A stretch of DNA of 64,000 bases from Marsupella aquatica (GCA_973895155.1 OZ316899.1:8866001-8930000); one strand, 5' to 3'. Positions 43,168 to 55,658 are shown, counted from the stretch's first letter. Made by a program: numbers and translations. The notes: a model not told the origin generated them from the sequence alone.

Positions 43168-45011
43168 CTCCCAAGTTCAGCATGTTTGTCGCTGAAAATA
43201 ATGGGGTGCGTACCATGGCAGTAGCTGCCCCCATCAAGGTACTTGTCATCCCTGCAGCATCACTACCTGATTCTGCCAACTTACCCAAGCCAGGGTTTGT
43301 CCGAACCGGGTTCATAGAGGCAGTCTGAACTGTCTCTGACAATATAAAAGACTAAGGAAGCTTTGTCTGCCAACGTGCATCCCACCTCTGTGGATCTAAC
43401 TCCACTACTGCTCCTTGGGGCTCAAGAGCTTTGGCTGCTCCATGTGTCAAAGCTGCTGATGCATCAATATGTGCAGTGTCACACATGAATCCCATGGTGG
43501 CAAGGTCTCCATCAGCTCCATAAGATGTGGAAGGACCATGGGATGTGGAAGGTCCATAGGATGTAGATGCCCCATCACCAGAAGTAGGTCTCACCTGGGA
43601 ACTAGCCATGGCAGCTAGTTGTTGCTCCAATTGAACAATCTTAGCATCCTTTGGATCTATGGTTACAGCAAGGGCAGCGTCACCTCCCTGTCTCCCCGCA
43701 TGTGGCATGCCACGACCACGTCCACCACCTCTACCTCCTCTTCCCTGATCATGTGTACGGGATCCTCCTCCTCTCCGTAACTCAGGATGGAGTGAGAAAC
43801 ACCTATCCTTGGTATGTCCAGGAGCTCCAAAGTGATCACACTGTCGCTGATCAGGCGCTGATGCTCTCGCTGATCCTCTATAATCTGGGCAATATCTCTG
43901 TGCATGATCCCTACCACAAGTCCAACATCCTAACTGCTGTCCAGCATAAGAGGGCACAAGTCTCTAGCTGGTAGACTCTCATGTAGTAGGCTTCTCCCTC
44001 TGGCTCTTCCGTGCAGTAGGCTGTGGTGTGGATGTAGATGCAGCCTTTGGTGCTTCCTTGGCAAATTCGGAAGTCACCACCTTCTCATTCACCATATTGA
44101 GCTCAATACGCTCAGAAAGGGTAAAAACAACTGCTAATGTGGGATCTGCATCCCTAAGCAGAGTGACATCTCTCACTTTGAATTGCAATTCTCTGTCTAG
44201 AATTGCATACCAAAACTGGATTGCCTGAGCCTCTTTCACTCCCTTGGTGACAGTGATCAATCTGCGCATACAAGTGTATTCCTCACGTAGACTCTCTCCA
44301 GTCTTGCGCTGGAACTCCTGGAGACCCTTCAACTTATCAGTTCTCACACCCTAATAATTCTGCTTCAGTACCTCAAAGAATTCCACCACAAGGTTAAATG
44401 CTGGTGCAGCTCCAGTCCCTGTCACAATCACACCGGCAGGAGTAGCGGTGGATGCTGCTGGTGGATGGTGTGCCACTTTGGCTAAAGCTACTAGAAGAAG
44501 CAACAACTGTGGCAATGGGTTAGGCAGCCGCACTAGTGCCATAGGTGATGGACACGTAATTATGCGACCAATGCTGCCTCCATGCCTCAATCTCAACCAA
44601 ATGAGCCTTCCAAAACTCATGGTAGTCATCCATGGGTGGCCCCTCCAAATGCTGAAATAATCCTTTCCATGCCATGAAAGGGGTAAACAACGTGGCATTA
44701 CGCAATGTCTGCATATTGCACCACGTATCAAACTCTTGGATGAAGTCATCCAAATCAATCATGCCAACTGCACCAGAGTATTGTCGTGGGCCCTTCGTAG
44801 CCCCGTACATCTCTTCCATATCCCACAACAAAGGTGCAATCACTTGATGACAAGGAGAACTGCTCACAGAGTCCTCATCAGAATCACTGTCTGAAGCTGT
44901 GCTGCTGACTGCTACCAATGTCACTGGCCGAAACTGCGCCCCACTCCAAGTGAAACTAGTTTGTCGTCCATTGGGTAACCCAACAGCGCCAGAAGAATCC
45001 GTGGTGACCAA
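43168..45011 (-). pseudogene. gag: Gypsy 2 gag with zinc knuckles (interrupted)
   Basis: The capsid-like part lies in 45011-44520 (DFIQEFDTWCNMQTL, FMAWKGLFQHLEGPP) and, after frame changes, 44347-43979 (LQEFQRKTGESLREEYTCM). The C-terminal frame 43957-43352 has two knuckles: CWTCGRDHAQRYC, and CDHFGAPGHTKDRC with the second Cys replaced by Phe. Gly/Arg-rich RGGRGGGRGRG follows. At least two frameshifts. Confidence 0.82.
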
Positions 45012-46784
45012 CCTAACCTAATCTATATGCTAACCCTAAGGGAAATCTATCCCTGTTTGCAACACAAGCACTCACCATGGTGTGTTGGGCATCACTCCAA
45101 CATCACCAGGAGAGAAATACGTAGCACAACTAGAATGTCCGGTTGCAAACCCGGATCACTCCTATAGAATCTCGGGGGGGTCACTTCCATGGAAGTGGCA
45201 TATCATGTGCGACGAAGTATAGGGCCATTTAAATGGTTTTGGCAGAAGACTTATATAAGGTTGTTTAATTGCAAAATGCATACGTGTCATCACATGATTG
45301 GTGCCGTACAACTTTATAGAAAGTGACTTAGGGGAGGGGGGTCATAAATGACCCAAATCGTCGCACATGATGTATGACCCTTCATATAGTGACCCCCCGA
45401 GTATAGAATCAAGCGCCCACGCCAAACTAACATGGCGCATAAATAAGAAGCATATGTGAAGAGGATCCAATCAACAAGAAGAGATCCACAATAACTCTCC
45501 ACATCAATAGTGATCATACATCAATCAAACAATGTTCATAATGTTCAATGTGGGGCCTTCATAATAGGCCTCTCAATGTTCAATGTCGTAGCTAAGGATC
45601 CATGCACAATTGGTTCAATCCATGCATCTAGATGGATTCAGAAGCATCAAAAACCTCGGGGGAGCTTATGATTTGGCCCAAAATGGCAACCTAAACAAAC
45701 TAGAATGTGTATAAAATGCCTAGGTGCTCATTCCATTAACATCAAAGTGGAAAGGAGTGTGTGTACACAAGAGCACTTAAGAAACACATAGTTAAGCGCG
45801 TGGGGAAGGAATAGCTTTGGGATGGGTGACGTTTAGGAGGACGCCCGCAACATTCCCAAGTCGTTTCCCTTCGCAAACACGCAGGCGATAGTGCCTCCGC
45901 GCTCTGATCAGCAGCAGCCCGCATCCGCTACCAAAACAGCAACATTCAAAGTTCTATTTCTTCAACAAAACGCAGAGGTTGACATGCAAGTTCTGCAAAA
46001 TGCTACATAGGCGGTGTCGTTGCACGATTCAACAACATCCGCGGCTGCTTCCTGTGCAAAAACAGCAGATCTGCATACGATGACGATGCAGGCCTGATCT
46101 ACCAACATCCGTGGTTGTTTCCCTTGCAAAAACAGCAGATCGACCCAATAGAACTGCATACGACAATGATGCAGGCCCAATCTACCAACATCCGCACCTC
46201 AACAGGCCCGATCTACTTCACAAAAATGCAAACAACAGCATACTATCCGTCGAATGGCCAGCACAGATCAGACACAAACTTCTCAACACCGACTATAGCG
46301 AATCAAAATACCGGCGATCCACTCCACGATCCGAGGTACCACGGATCAAAACAACAGCTCCAATCGATTCGATCTACCACAAATCGTCAACGACAAACTC
46401 AGACTGAGATTTTGTCCGCACAACAGAGTTTGAAGCTCTTGATCTTTCAATGTAATCTCAATACAATTGGCACAACGATCCCGGTCAACAATTCCCCATC
46501 GATCCCGCACCGATCTGATCACACATATATGTCAAGCCAACGCACCTTGCACTACTCAAGGAATCCACTTTACACAAGTGGAGCTCACAACCACCATAGC
46601 CACACTCAAGCTCCTCTCTCTCCAAGGCTCAACATTGAAAGATGACCTTTCAATGCCTCACAAGTGAGAAGTACCCTCTCACATAAACCTGACAAAACCT
46701 TATCGGCTCATATAGCACACATACCAAACATACGGATCTAGATAGTACAATACACTCTAACACTACCTAGAATGGTGTGACAGT
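45012..46784 (-). repeat. Gypsy 2 leader and 5' LTR (inner border not resolved)
   Basis: The outer end (46784) is truncated; about 75 bp match the 3' LTR. I found no convincing PBS between 45012 and 45170, so the LTR/leader border is open. ORFs at 46115-46645 are not supported as genes. The region contains MITE 2. Confidence 0.6.
45171..45401. mobile_element. MITE 2 (231 bp), 8-bp target duplication
   Basis: TIRs start CTCGGGGGGTCACT and pair for about 45 bp with interruptions, including CATCATGTGCGACGA. The flanking duplication is TATAGAAT (45163-45170 and 45402-45409). The 8-bp size fits hAT-type, or possibly MULE-type, non-autonomous elements. The left arm contains a perfect 16-bp palindrome CACTTCCATGGAAGTG. 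Confidence 0.9.
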
Positions 46785-48135
46785 TTGTATGACGTTTGCG
46801 TGATGATTAGACTTAATTTGGATCTCATTTATGATAGCGCCAAGCGCTAATAAAATTTTAAGGATAAAACGGTCCAAATAACATCCATTTGAGTCCTCAA
46901 TGCTGAAAATCCGTTTGAATTGTGTAAAAACACATTTGTGGTTGATTGGTTAGCGCTCAAGGCTATTAAAATTAGTACTTTAAATCGGGTAATATAGAGT
47001 TATTTTTAATAGAACTTGGCGCTATCAACGAGGCCAAACCAATCAACGCTCATATTTTAACGATAACATTGAAGATTACAAGATACGCTGCCAAAGTATG
47101 ACACGGTTGCTCTTCCAATGGTAATCTTCCAAGTGTTTGGCTCCGTTGGTATTACGGTTGAGCAGCATTTTGATGTGCTAGGGACTAAATCTCTTAACCC
47201 TCTATTAGGACTTGGCGCTCGTGGGAGATACGTAATTCTGTAGGAGCAGCCTGTTCGAACGTGATATTTTGTACCCGAGTCTGTTACTCCGTACTGGCTC
47301 AGGGGCTCTGGGAGAGTTGTATGATATTGTCCGACGTTCTGCTCAACACCATCGCCATCTCTCAGTTGGGTAATATGAGGATGGGAGATAGTCATGCCGG
47401 TCATTCTGAGTCCTCACTGTCCTCTTTTTCAGGTTCTGTGTACACCCGCCGCGTGACTCGGTTGGCTGTGTCTCATTCACATTCAGACATTGGCTCAACT
47501 CTTCCAACCGCGCGACCAAGAAGGGGGAGAATGGACACGACTGAGGATGTTGCACGGGTTGATTTTGGTGTTGCTGGACTTTCAATGGACAATTACATCT
47601 CCAAGCATGTCTTGCCCTTTGGCAAAGATTTCAGAGGATTGGAGAAGGAGCCTCCACAAATTCCTCTTTGTCGATTGCTTTGTATGGAAGTCGTGCGGAC
47701 GTTGCAGAAGCATAGCGCCTTCATCAACAAGTTGAAGGAGTCATCCCGGATTTTTGGATACCATTCGCTCATGGGCATGCCATTCTACGTTCAACTAACG
47801 AATGCAGATGGGGTTCCATAAATTTGCACTAATGAGATTTGAGCCTCTTGGGACCCAATCTGGGTTGCCGAGAATGACAAGTTTCAGGAAGAGTGTGACG
47901 CTGATCCGGATTTCAAAGTTTTGAAGGACAAGATGTTTTGTGTCTTTGATGGAAATCACCGTTTGTATTCGTGGTCAATTGTGACAGCAGAGCATCCGGA
48001 CAACATTAAGTACCACCCTCGTGTGACTTGCATTGTTTTCAATGGAGATAAAGGTTCCCTTGTGGAGCTTGAGGCTGCCATGCACGCTATGAACTAGTAA
48101 GTCAATGTTCAGGACAACCTCATTTAATATGACCG
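46785..48135 (+). pseudogene. Second, decayed copy of the ParB-like gene (fragment of a related MULE)
   Basis: The frame from about 47380 to 48097 is homologous to exon 1 of the gene at 15956: PRRGRM, PPQIPLC, VVRTLQKHS, FYVQLTNADG, CTNEI and, near 47940-47980, FCVFDGNHRLYSWS, then KYHPRV and AMHAMN. It ends at the same exon border (A|GTAAGTC at 48097). TAA at 47819 and TGA near 47838 replace Gln and Arg codons of the other copy. The upstream noncoding part (46830-47230) has element-like dyads of a different word (AGCGCCAAGCGCT, TTAGCGCTCAAGGCTA). The sequence stops at about 48135 where the coiled-coil locus repeat begins, so the rest of this MULE is missing. Confidence 0.82.
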
Positions 48136-49660
48136 CGGTCTAGATTTAGCCGAGAGCTGTATGCTAGCAATACTGACTTGACACTAGAGTCTTGACTAAG
48201 AAAAAGCCCCCCAACCCACGCTGCCCAGGTTTTTATCCTTGGAGCGCATTCAGGGGAAAAGGCAAAAATCCTAACCACAACTCACGGCCTTCCACCGCGA
48301 TAATCCAACTAAAAAACTATCACCTAAAAAACTTGACTAGCCCAGAACCCTGTGTGAACCGAGCATCTAATACTACCTAAGCCGACAGGGCGCTACTTGC
48401 CATGTCCCATCCTACAACGGCCGCGCCCTTTTGGCCCAAGCCCTTCTCCTACCGCCACGTCCTCCTTCCAACCGATGACTGGCCCTCCTTAATTGTCAGG
48501 TGACGGGGGGTAAGCCCGAATCTTTTGACTCTACGCCTTCTCTTGCCATCGGCTCCGGCTTGATTCCTTCGACTTCCTCAACTTCGGGTTCTGGTTTGTC
48601 GGCCCCGGCATCAGCATCCTCCTGGGAAACGGCTTGGATAGCGTTGGCCTTCACTTCCTCAATCCAAGCCTGCTCTCCAATACGTTCTGTATCGATCTTC
48701 CATGGCTTCACATTCTGGTAGTCCATGGTGGCTGTACCGGTGTCTGAACCTGTTACCGCAGCTCCAAGTTCATCGGCATTACTTATCTCTACCACGGCTG
48801 CCTTTGTAGCAATAGTCCCACAAATATGGGCGGCCATACTCTCGACCTCTTTTGGCGTGGCTTTGAGAGGTACCCCAGAAGTACCTGCTGGCCCCATCAA
48901 TGTTTTGGCCAGATCCGCAACCAACTGTATTGCCTTGCCCCCAGTTACTCTTGACAATATAGATGTCGGCTTTGGCACCTCAGTATTCCCGGCGACCACG
49001 CCACTAGCGGGAGACCGTCCAGTTGGTGATCCGTGCCCGACTTTGGCATACTTTTGCAAATTCTCTGTTTGATTATTTGCACGCCTCTGCAAGCCGATCA
49101 TCTTGTCTTTGGCCTCCTCCAGCTCTTGGGATAAATCCTCAACCTCCTTGTTAAGCCGGTGCGCCTCCTCTTTGGCAGTCTTGAGCTCCTCGTTTAAGAT
49201 CTGCACAATCTCAAACTCCTGCTTATCCAAAGCGGTTCTCTGGGAATTGTTGATGCTTTCCAGCTTTGTGACCTCGTCCGTCCATGCCTGCTTTGTCCTG
49301 ATTAGCTCCTCCTAAAGCTCCTTGCGTATCTGTTGGACTCGGTTTAGGTGATCATTGGCCGTTGTGCAAACGGCGTCCTCATGCTTCTCACGCATGGCCT
49401 CCAACCGATCGAGTAACTTGTCATACTTCCTTTGGACTTCTGCCAAGGCCTTCTCGCTCTGGGTGGCCTGCTCCTTAGCCGTCTTTCTGAGCCTCTCGAC
49501 TTGGCGATTTAGACCTTGTACCTCTGCTTTTGAATCGGCTAACTCCAGCTCTACCTTCATCAATTTTTCCTTGATCTGCTGGTTATCCAATTGGTAGTTT
49601 TCCAATTGGTTGTTTGCCACTTCCAATTCCTGCTGCTTAGCCAAGAGATCCTGCTGAGTT
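48136..49660. repeat. Inverted duplication arm A
   Basis: Reverse complement of 60287-61790 at high identity, covering the 3' part of the coiled-coil frame and about 350 bp downstream. The shared sequence stops near 48135 (TCTAGACCGCGG against TCTAGACCGCAG near 61830). Confidence 0.9.
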
Positions 49661-51840
49661 GGTTGATCAGACTTTGTCTTAGCAATTTCGGCTTCCATGG
49701 AGCAAAGCCGAGCGATTACCTCTTCTTTCTTTAATCGCTCCAACGTCATTGCCTCCTCCAACCTTGTTTGGTCAGCCATTTCCTTTCTAAGAAATGGTCC
49801 GGATTCTAACTCATTGCCGAAGATTTCTAAGGCTAGCAGTCCACACATGTCTCCATACTCCCTAGCCCGATCCCTGGCATATTTTGACCTGCCAGGTGAT
49901 ACTGGCATGTGCCAACAAGGCCGTTTCTCCCAGGCTTTTGCCCGTAATTGATCAAAGTCAGTGAGAGGTTCGGCCTGCTTCTCACTAAGCCGTCTTATTT
50001 CCTTTGGCCAATCACCGCCTGGTAGATGCCGTTCCTGCATGTTATTTTGGGCCCTCCACTCGTCGAGTTTCTCCTTCAGACCTACCTTGGCTTCCTTCAT
50101 TCGGTCAAATTCCAATGGTGTCACGTCCGGTGGAGGAGACTCTGGGGTTTTCTGATCCTCTGGCTTGCCATAAAAGACTGAGGGAAGTCTTCTACAAAAC
50201 CTTCCCAACGTTCTCACTCCCGACACCGGTCTCTCCCCATGATCGACAGAATCATCGTCGTAGTCATCCACATTAACCTGACTACCGAGCATGTCGGGCT
50301 CTTTTGCAAAGCCCCCAATCTCCTCCTCTGAGTATTGTTGGGCTGCCACTGGTTGATTTACCTCCACCGGTTCCTCCACTCGGGCCCGACTAGAAGCTCT
50401 AAGGACTGGCCTCTCTGAACTTTGGCCTTGGCTTCCATCTTCTGACTCCGAATCCATTTGCTCATCTCATTTCTTTCTTTCTTTGGCAGTCATCTTCCTC
50501 TCTACCAGTTGAATACCTGCATATGGGTTATTACGAGTAGGCCATCGCAACGGATTTCTCACCACATCATATGTTACCACCTCTGGTTCCTTGAGAGGGA
50601 AATTCTCCCGTCTCTGGACTGCCTGTATTGCCGACCTCTTCTCTTGCCGTCGCTTGTTTAGGGGCTGCTGGTCCTCCTCCACCTCCTCAAGTGGTGTAGT
50701 GATCGGCATCCGCTCCTGTATAGGCAACACTGGTGCAAAAGATTGCCTTCTTGCATATCGGCAAAGTAATTGCAGATGGTACCCTAGTCTGGATACCGCT
50801 CCTCCCCCAATGCTTTGCTTCTCTTCATTCAATGCCTTCTTCAACTGCATTAAGAGATAGCCGTTGTAGTCTCGGCTTGAATCGATATTCTCCACCAAAA
50901 ATACCTGGGCTTTGCCGATTTCTGCTCTCGGCAAGGTACAATGGAACGTGACTCTCAGGAAATCAATCAGCTGCCCTATATGCGGGTTTGTACATTGATT
51001 CCTGAAGAACCCATTCTTAGTGGAAGGCCCTGGAAATGACCTGAACTGGTCATCCGGCAACGTCTTCCTCTGCTCCACCTTAGTCTTCCTTCCTGTTGGT
51101 AAAGTGAAGACGGCTTTGATAAGCGCAGGTGTTAGTTTGAACACCTTTCCATACAGCAGCGTTGTGTTGGAAGAAGCCTCCCAGCATCCCACGAAGTTCA
51201 ACAGATCCTCATCTGGTATCTCAATTAACCGCCATGGTAATCGGATGAATCCCTCTAAGCCAATGTTGTTCATGTATCTTGAATACTTGTTATCCTGGAT
51301 AGCATAAAAGACCTCATCTTCTTCTTGTGCAAACTACAGTTGTAAGTCGATAGGTAGCCTATCCGCCCAACCCGCCATAAACTTATCCTCTACTGCCCTA
51401 TCACGAACTGGCATGGCTTCAGCCTTAGCCTGCCTCTCCAACCGGTTCCGCTTAGCTGGTGTTGCCAAACTACCCTTACGCTTCATCTCCTCCGTTCCTG
51501 AGAACTCTCCAAGAATGGCTTCCTTGCTCCAAGCCAAAGTGTGACCCTTCAACTCCCACACCGGCTGCCCAGCGTTCTTAATCGCCTCTCGAATTCCAAC
51601 AACTCGATTCTGTTGGATCAACAATTTGTCAAGCTCTGCACTGGTGGGAGTCCATGCAAATTTCTCAAGGACCTCTTCCGTTCCCGCAAAAGCCGTCTTA
51701 TGAATTCCCCATAACCGCGCGAGCTCCGCCCGTTCCCTTGCTGCTCGTTCCTGCTCGACGTCTTCGTAAGTTGGTATGAGCTGCCGTGCTTCTTCAAGCA
51801 AACAACCCCAAAACTTGGCCGCTTGATTCACTGTGGTCAT
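48496..51840 (-). pseudogene. 1115-codon coiled-coil transposon protein with three in-frame stops
   Basis: Four segments (51840-51334, 51273-50467, 50457-49312, 49230-48496) lie in one continuous phase, broken only by stops at 51334, 50467 and 49312. At 49312 arm B reads CAG where A has TAG. The N-terminal 390 residues are globular, with LYGKVFKLTPALIKAVFTLPTG and GQLIDFLRVTFH, loosely like the plant mobile-domain or putative plant-transposon-protein families. A charged linker follows, then about 330 residues of continuous coiled coil (LLAKQQELEVANNQLENYQ, VEDLSQELEEAKDKMIGLQR), and a tail with SILSRVTGGKAIQLVADLAK ending in acidic sequence. It is divergent from the gag frame at 52435. Function unknown. 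Confidence 0.7.
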
Positions 51841-52434
51841 TCCAGCGAAAGAAAAAAGAGCTTGAGCAATTCCCTAACCACCTCCCCTGATCGATCGGCA
51901 GCTACTTCCACCTCCCTAGGTTGATCAAACAAGCAAATGAGCAAGTGTACCGAGTGTCGGTCCCCTCCCTACAAAGCCGCCTCCTGATGGCTTACCTGAT
52001 CAAGCCCAGATTAGGTCATAACCCTAATCCCACTTAATCGCGACCGTTGGATCCTATCCTATCACAATCTCCCCCGAACACGTTGCAATCGGCTTCGATC
52101 CTTATTCCTCCCTTATTCTATCTACCTAATCTTTATTTAGCCATTATTTTAGGCCTAACTAAGTACTTTGTGATCCTGGCAAGGCATCACACATAACCTT
52201 TGTTTTTGGCGCTAGATGGAGGGCCACTCTACTTATAGTAGAGGGGAGACATGTGCGAATGCACCAGGGTGAGGTACACCAGGCCCCAGTTTGTTACTAA
52301 CCATTGTCATTATACGAGTAGATGCCCGTCACCCGATCTCAAGCCGCTTACTTGAGAAGATTGACCAGCGAACGAGAGAGTGCGGCCACAACAAGCTCTA
52401 AATCCTCAAGCTCAGAGGATTTGCTATCACCTCG
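51841..52434. other. Spacer between divergent coiled-coil and gag frames
   Basis: No gene. TTTTTGGCGCTAGATGGAGG at 52205-52224 resembles leader sequence next to the PBS of some plant Tat-type gypsy elements, but I could not define an LTR here. Confidence 0.4.
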
Positions 52435-55122
52435 ATGAAGAACATACCATCGGGACCTTTGGGGTTCGGACCAGCCGGTCCTACTCCGGTCCCTGCTGCG
52501 CCACCGCTAGCAGTACCAATGGTAGCAGCCCCACCGGCTATGGCCCGCGCTGCCCAAGGTCCCCCACAAGTATCGCAACGGTCATGGTTTCATTATCGAC
52601 CTTTCAAAGGGCGTCATGGGGATGATCTGGATGAATGGTTGGATGAATTTGAAGCCACTCCTAAGGCCAATGGAGAAGATGCCATTAAGCTAACCATCCT
52701 CCTCGGTGTGATGCGGGGAGAAGCTAGTCCATGGTACAACTTGCTGCCACCCGGGACTACATGGGCACAATTCCAAGCTGCGTTGCTGCAAGAGTTTCAT
52801 GCCATTGGATCAGAGCAGCGTTCTTTATTAAAAATCGGCCAGCTTCACGTGGGAAAGAAGGAATCCTTGCAAAAGTTCATTCAAAATTTTCAGAAACTTG
52901 CTGCCAAGATCCGGCCCAGGCTAGGGGATGCCCTCCAGCTTACGTGGTTTCTCCACGGTTTCTCCACAAATATGCAATTTTGGGTGCGCCAAAATAACCC
53001 AATTTCAATGCAAGCGGCCATAGCATGCGCCAAAACCTATCGGGAGTCCACTTATAACTCTCGGCAAAGTCAACGGGCACGCCAACATAAGGGCAAATAC
53101 GAGACCTTCAGTGACAGTGACTCCGAATTGGACGACAAGAAGAAGAAGAAACGCAAGAAGAAGAAGAAACATCGTTCGACCTCATCTAGTTTGGAGACGG
53201 AATCTAGTTCGGATTCAACTTTGACCAGCGGATCCTCCACTTCCAATTCATTGGGAAGTGATTCGAAGAGCGAGAGCCAGAGCAAGAAGAAGAAGAGGCG
53301 AGCTAAGAAGGAAGAGAAGGTCAAGCCTTGTGTTCGACAAACGATCCCCGATCCAAAGGTTGCTGAAGCAGACAAGCTCAATGAAATTATGGATCGTCTC
53401 AAAGCATTGTCGGTACACCTTGCGAACAAGCCCGTGGAGAACAAGAAACCTTCCAAGACCCAAGCACATGCATGGAGCTCCAAGTGTTTCCAATCCGGGC
53501 ACGTGGTGCAAGAATGCCCGCGATGGAAGAATAGGGTTCATCAGGTGGAATTGGAGGACGCTGACAGCCCGGGGCCAGAACCGGAGTCCACCAAGTACTT
53601 CTTTGAAGACGCCACGGATTTTGTCTACCAGATTTCCATGATGGGTCCACGCAACTTAGCTGGTAGAACGGCCTACCCTTACCCAAACAATGGCAGGAAT
53701 GTCCAGGTTATCAGTAACCCGAGCATTCCTCCTAAACCCGGGATTTGGCAATCCCCGGTTTGTTACAACTATGAGAAGCCGGGCCACTTTGCCAGGGAAT
53801 GCACCGAGCCAAGACGGTAGGGAGATGGTCGGGGTACTCCACTATGTCAGGTTTGCAAAACTGAGGCCCACTCCACGGCCAATTGCCCCTTGGTGATCGT
53901 TGCTCGAGCAAGTGCAGCCAGGCCGGCCCTTGGAGGTCCTGCTACTAGCGATGCGGTCGTACAAATGATCGTTGTAGAATGGCAAGATGATACCATGGAA
54001 TGGGTAAATCTGGTGGATGTGGTGGAACACCTGAACCCATCGGACAAAGTCAAGTGCTACCATGTGGCAACTCAAGCCGAACGAAAGCACAAGAAACAGG
54101 AAGAGAAGCGTCGAAAGAAGCAAGATACTACCCCGGTGCAGCCAGTAGTAGAAATCTCCCTAGAGGAGGATGACAATTACCGACAAGACAACCCAAAGCT
54201 ATTCTTCCCCCGTATCAAAGAATTGGTTAAGAAGCAGTTGGAGGCTTATGAAGCACGCGAATACCAGAAGGCTATCGACAAGGATATCAAAGCAACTGAA
54301 GCCGCCCAACGACATGAGCGGGAGAAGCAACAGGAGGAAGCCCAGCAGCGTCCCAAGGAAGAGAAGAAGGAGGACTACAATATCCGGCAAGACGTGAAAA
54401 GTTGCCTGGTCACGGCAATAGTAGGGCAATTACTGCGCAATAACCCTCAGTATCGACAGCAACTGAGACAGTTACTCACAGGTTGAAGGCGGCTACCCCG
54501 GGTAGGGACGGCAGATTGCAACATGATCTGTGAAGACCTGGGAGCGCCAGACATATCTATTGAGATAAACAATTGCACCATTAAGATGGTCCTGGTCGAT
54601 GGCAGCGCGGGAGTCAACGTCGTGACTGAAGAAACGTCGATCAAACTGGGATATCTCACGTATCAACCCATGGCCCGGGCCATCCGATTGGCAAATGGGG
54701 CACGGGTCCTTCCCTTGGGCATGCTCACGCGGGTGCTCACTCTTGTAGGGGGCGTTGAGTTCTACCTCAACTTCCTAGTCATGAGGCCGGTAAGACCATC
54801 CTCTTATCCAGTTCTACTGGGGAGGCCATGGCTGTACGGGGGAAATGTAGTCACGGATTGGGGAAAGAAAGAGTTACAATTTGGGACACCCACCATGCGA
54901 GTGTCATGGGCTTTGGATGACTATTAGGGAGAGACACTATAGAGGCCGGAGGAATATGATTCAGAGACCTCGGAGGAAGAAGAGCTCAACATGATAGAAC
55001 TCATCTCATCTCTTTCCGAGGAAGATGTTTTCGGGATAGAGGCAACACGAGACACCCACCTCATGAACTACCCGAAGGAAGACACGTGCAACCTCAACCC
55101 AAGTTCCTCTAACCCCTCGACG
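52435..55122 (+). pseudogene. gag: Gypsy-type gag-protease frame (gypsy 3), three in-frame stops, truncated
   Basis: One phase throughout, broken by stops at 53818, 54484 and 54925. The capsid core runs from FKGRHGDDLDEWLDEFEA through ASPWYNLLPPGTTWAQFQAA to LQKFIQNFQKLAAKIRP. Then come a Lys-rich and a Ser-rich tract, degenerate knuckles KCFQSGHVVQEC and CYNYEKPGHFAREC, and a canonical one CQVCKTEAHSTANC after the first stop. A charged helical linker (54100-54370) precedes a protease-like domain: MVLVDGSAGVNVVTEET (DGSA in place of DTGA) and YPVLLGRPWLYG. The RT part would follow but copia 2 begins at 55123. The integrase at 62312 may belong to the same family. Confidence 0.8.
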
Positions 55123-55454
55123 TGTTGAACTAAGACGTCATTCGCAACGACCATACAACCATGACTCATTCCATGCACACGTAGTCGACACAATCTCTAC
55201 GTGGTTCACCTCTTCTCCAAGGCTACGTCCACACGAACACTCAAGCTTTACTTCAAGAGTAGACGAACACACACGCTCTCTCTCTTCCTCCTGTTGTTCT
55301 GTTACAATGAGTAAGCACCACCCACCAGCGGCTTACACTAGCCCTGGTATATACAAGGTCACACACGACTAATCTAACCTCAGCTAAGATCCTAACTGTG
55401 GTTAGCCTAAGTGCCGTAACCTATGAGTCACAAGACTAAGAGCAATCCTTAACA
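55123..55454 (-). repeat. 3' LTR of copia 2
   Basis: On the minus strand TGTTAAGGATTGCTC to TTAGTTCAACA, 332 bp. It resembles the copia 1 LTR at both ends (GACTCAT, TTAGxxTAACC). Confidence 0.9.
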
Positions 55455-55658
55455 AACTCCCCCTTGACTCTAGTCTTGGGGACTGCAATTTCTGCTATCC
55501 ATATGAGATACTCAGCGGGAAATTCTAGACAATCACCTAAAACCATAGGTGTCCCCCTAAAAACCATTTAAGGTTAACTAAGGGTTAACTAGAATTAAGC
55601 CGTAGCCATAACAGGATTGAGTAACCCATATACAGAAATTACATATTGTTAAGTTACT

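Larger units (their letters stand above)
37235..46784 (-). mobile_element. Ty3/gypsy element with a DNA cytosine methyltransferase (gypsy 2), minus strand
   Basis: Minus-strand order: Gag with zinc knuckles, aspartic protease, C5 DNA methyltransferase, reverse transcriptase, RNase H, integrase. Both LTRs are truncated: the 3' LTR (37235-37447) by gypsy 1 and the 5' LTR at 46784 by the ParB-like fragment. They share about 75 bp (37235-37310 against 46708-46783; GATCTAGA and CACTACCTAGAATGGTGTGA). Two small MITEs interrupt it. Several stops and frameshifts show it is dead. Confidence 0.9.

Noticed and set aside
45012-45170. A primer binding site for gypsy 2
   Set aside because: No match to TGGTATCAGAGC or another obvious tRNA 3' end was found.
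46115-46645. Plus-strand ORF of 176 codons in the gypsy 2 LTR/leader
   Set aside because: Low-information Thr/Gln/Asn-rich reading inside LTR-like DNA with no homologue in the window.
52205-52224. TTTTTGGCGCTAGATGGAGG as a PBS region for gypsy 3
   Set aside because: No LTR could be delimited next to it and there is no second LTR in the window.
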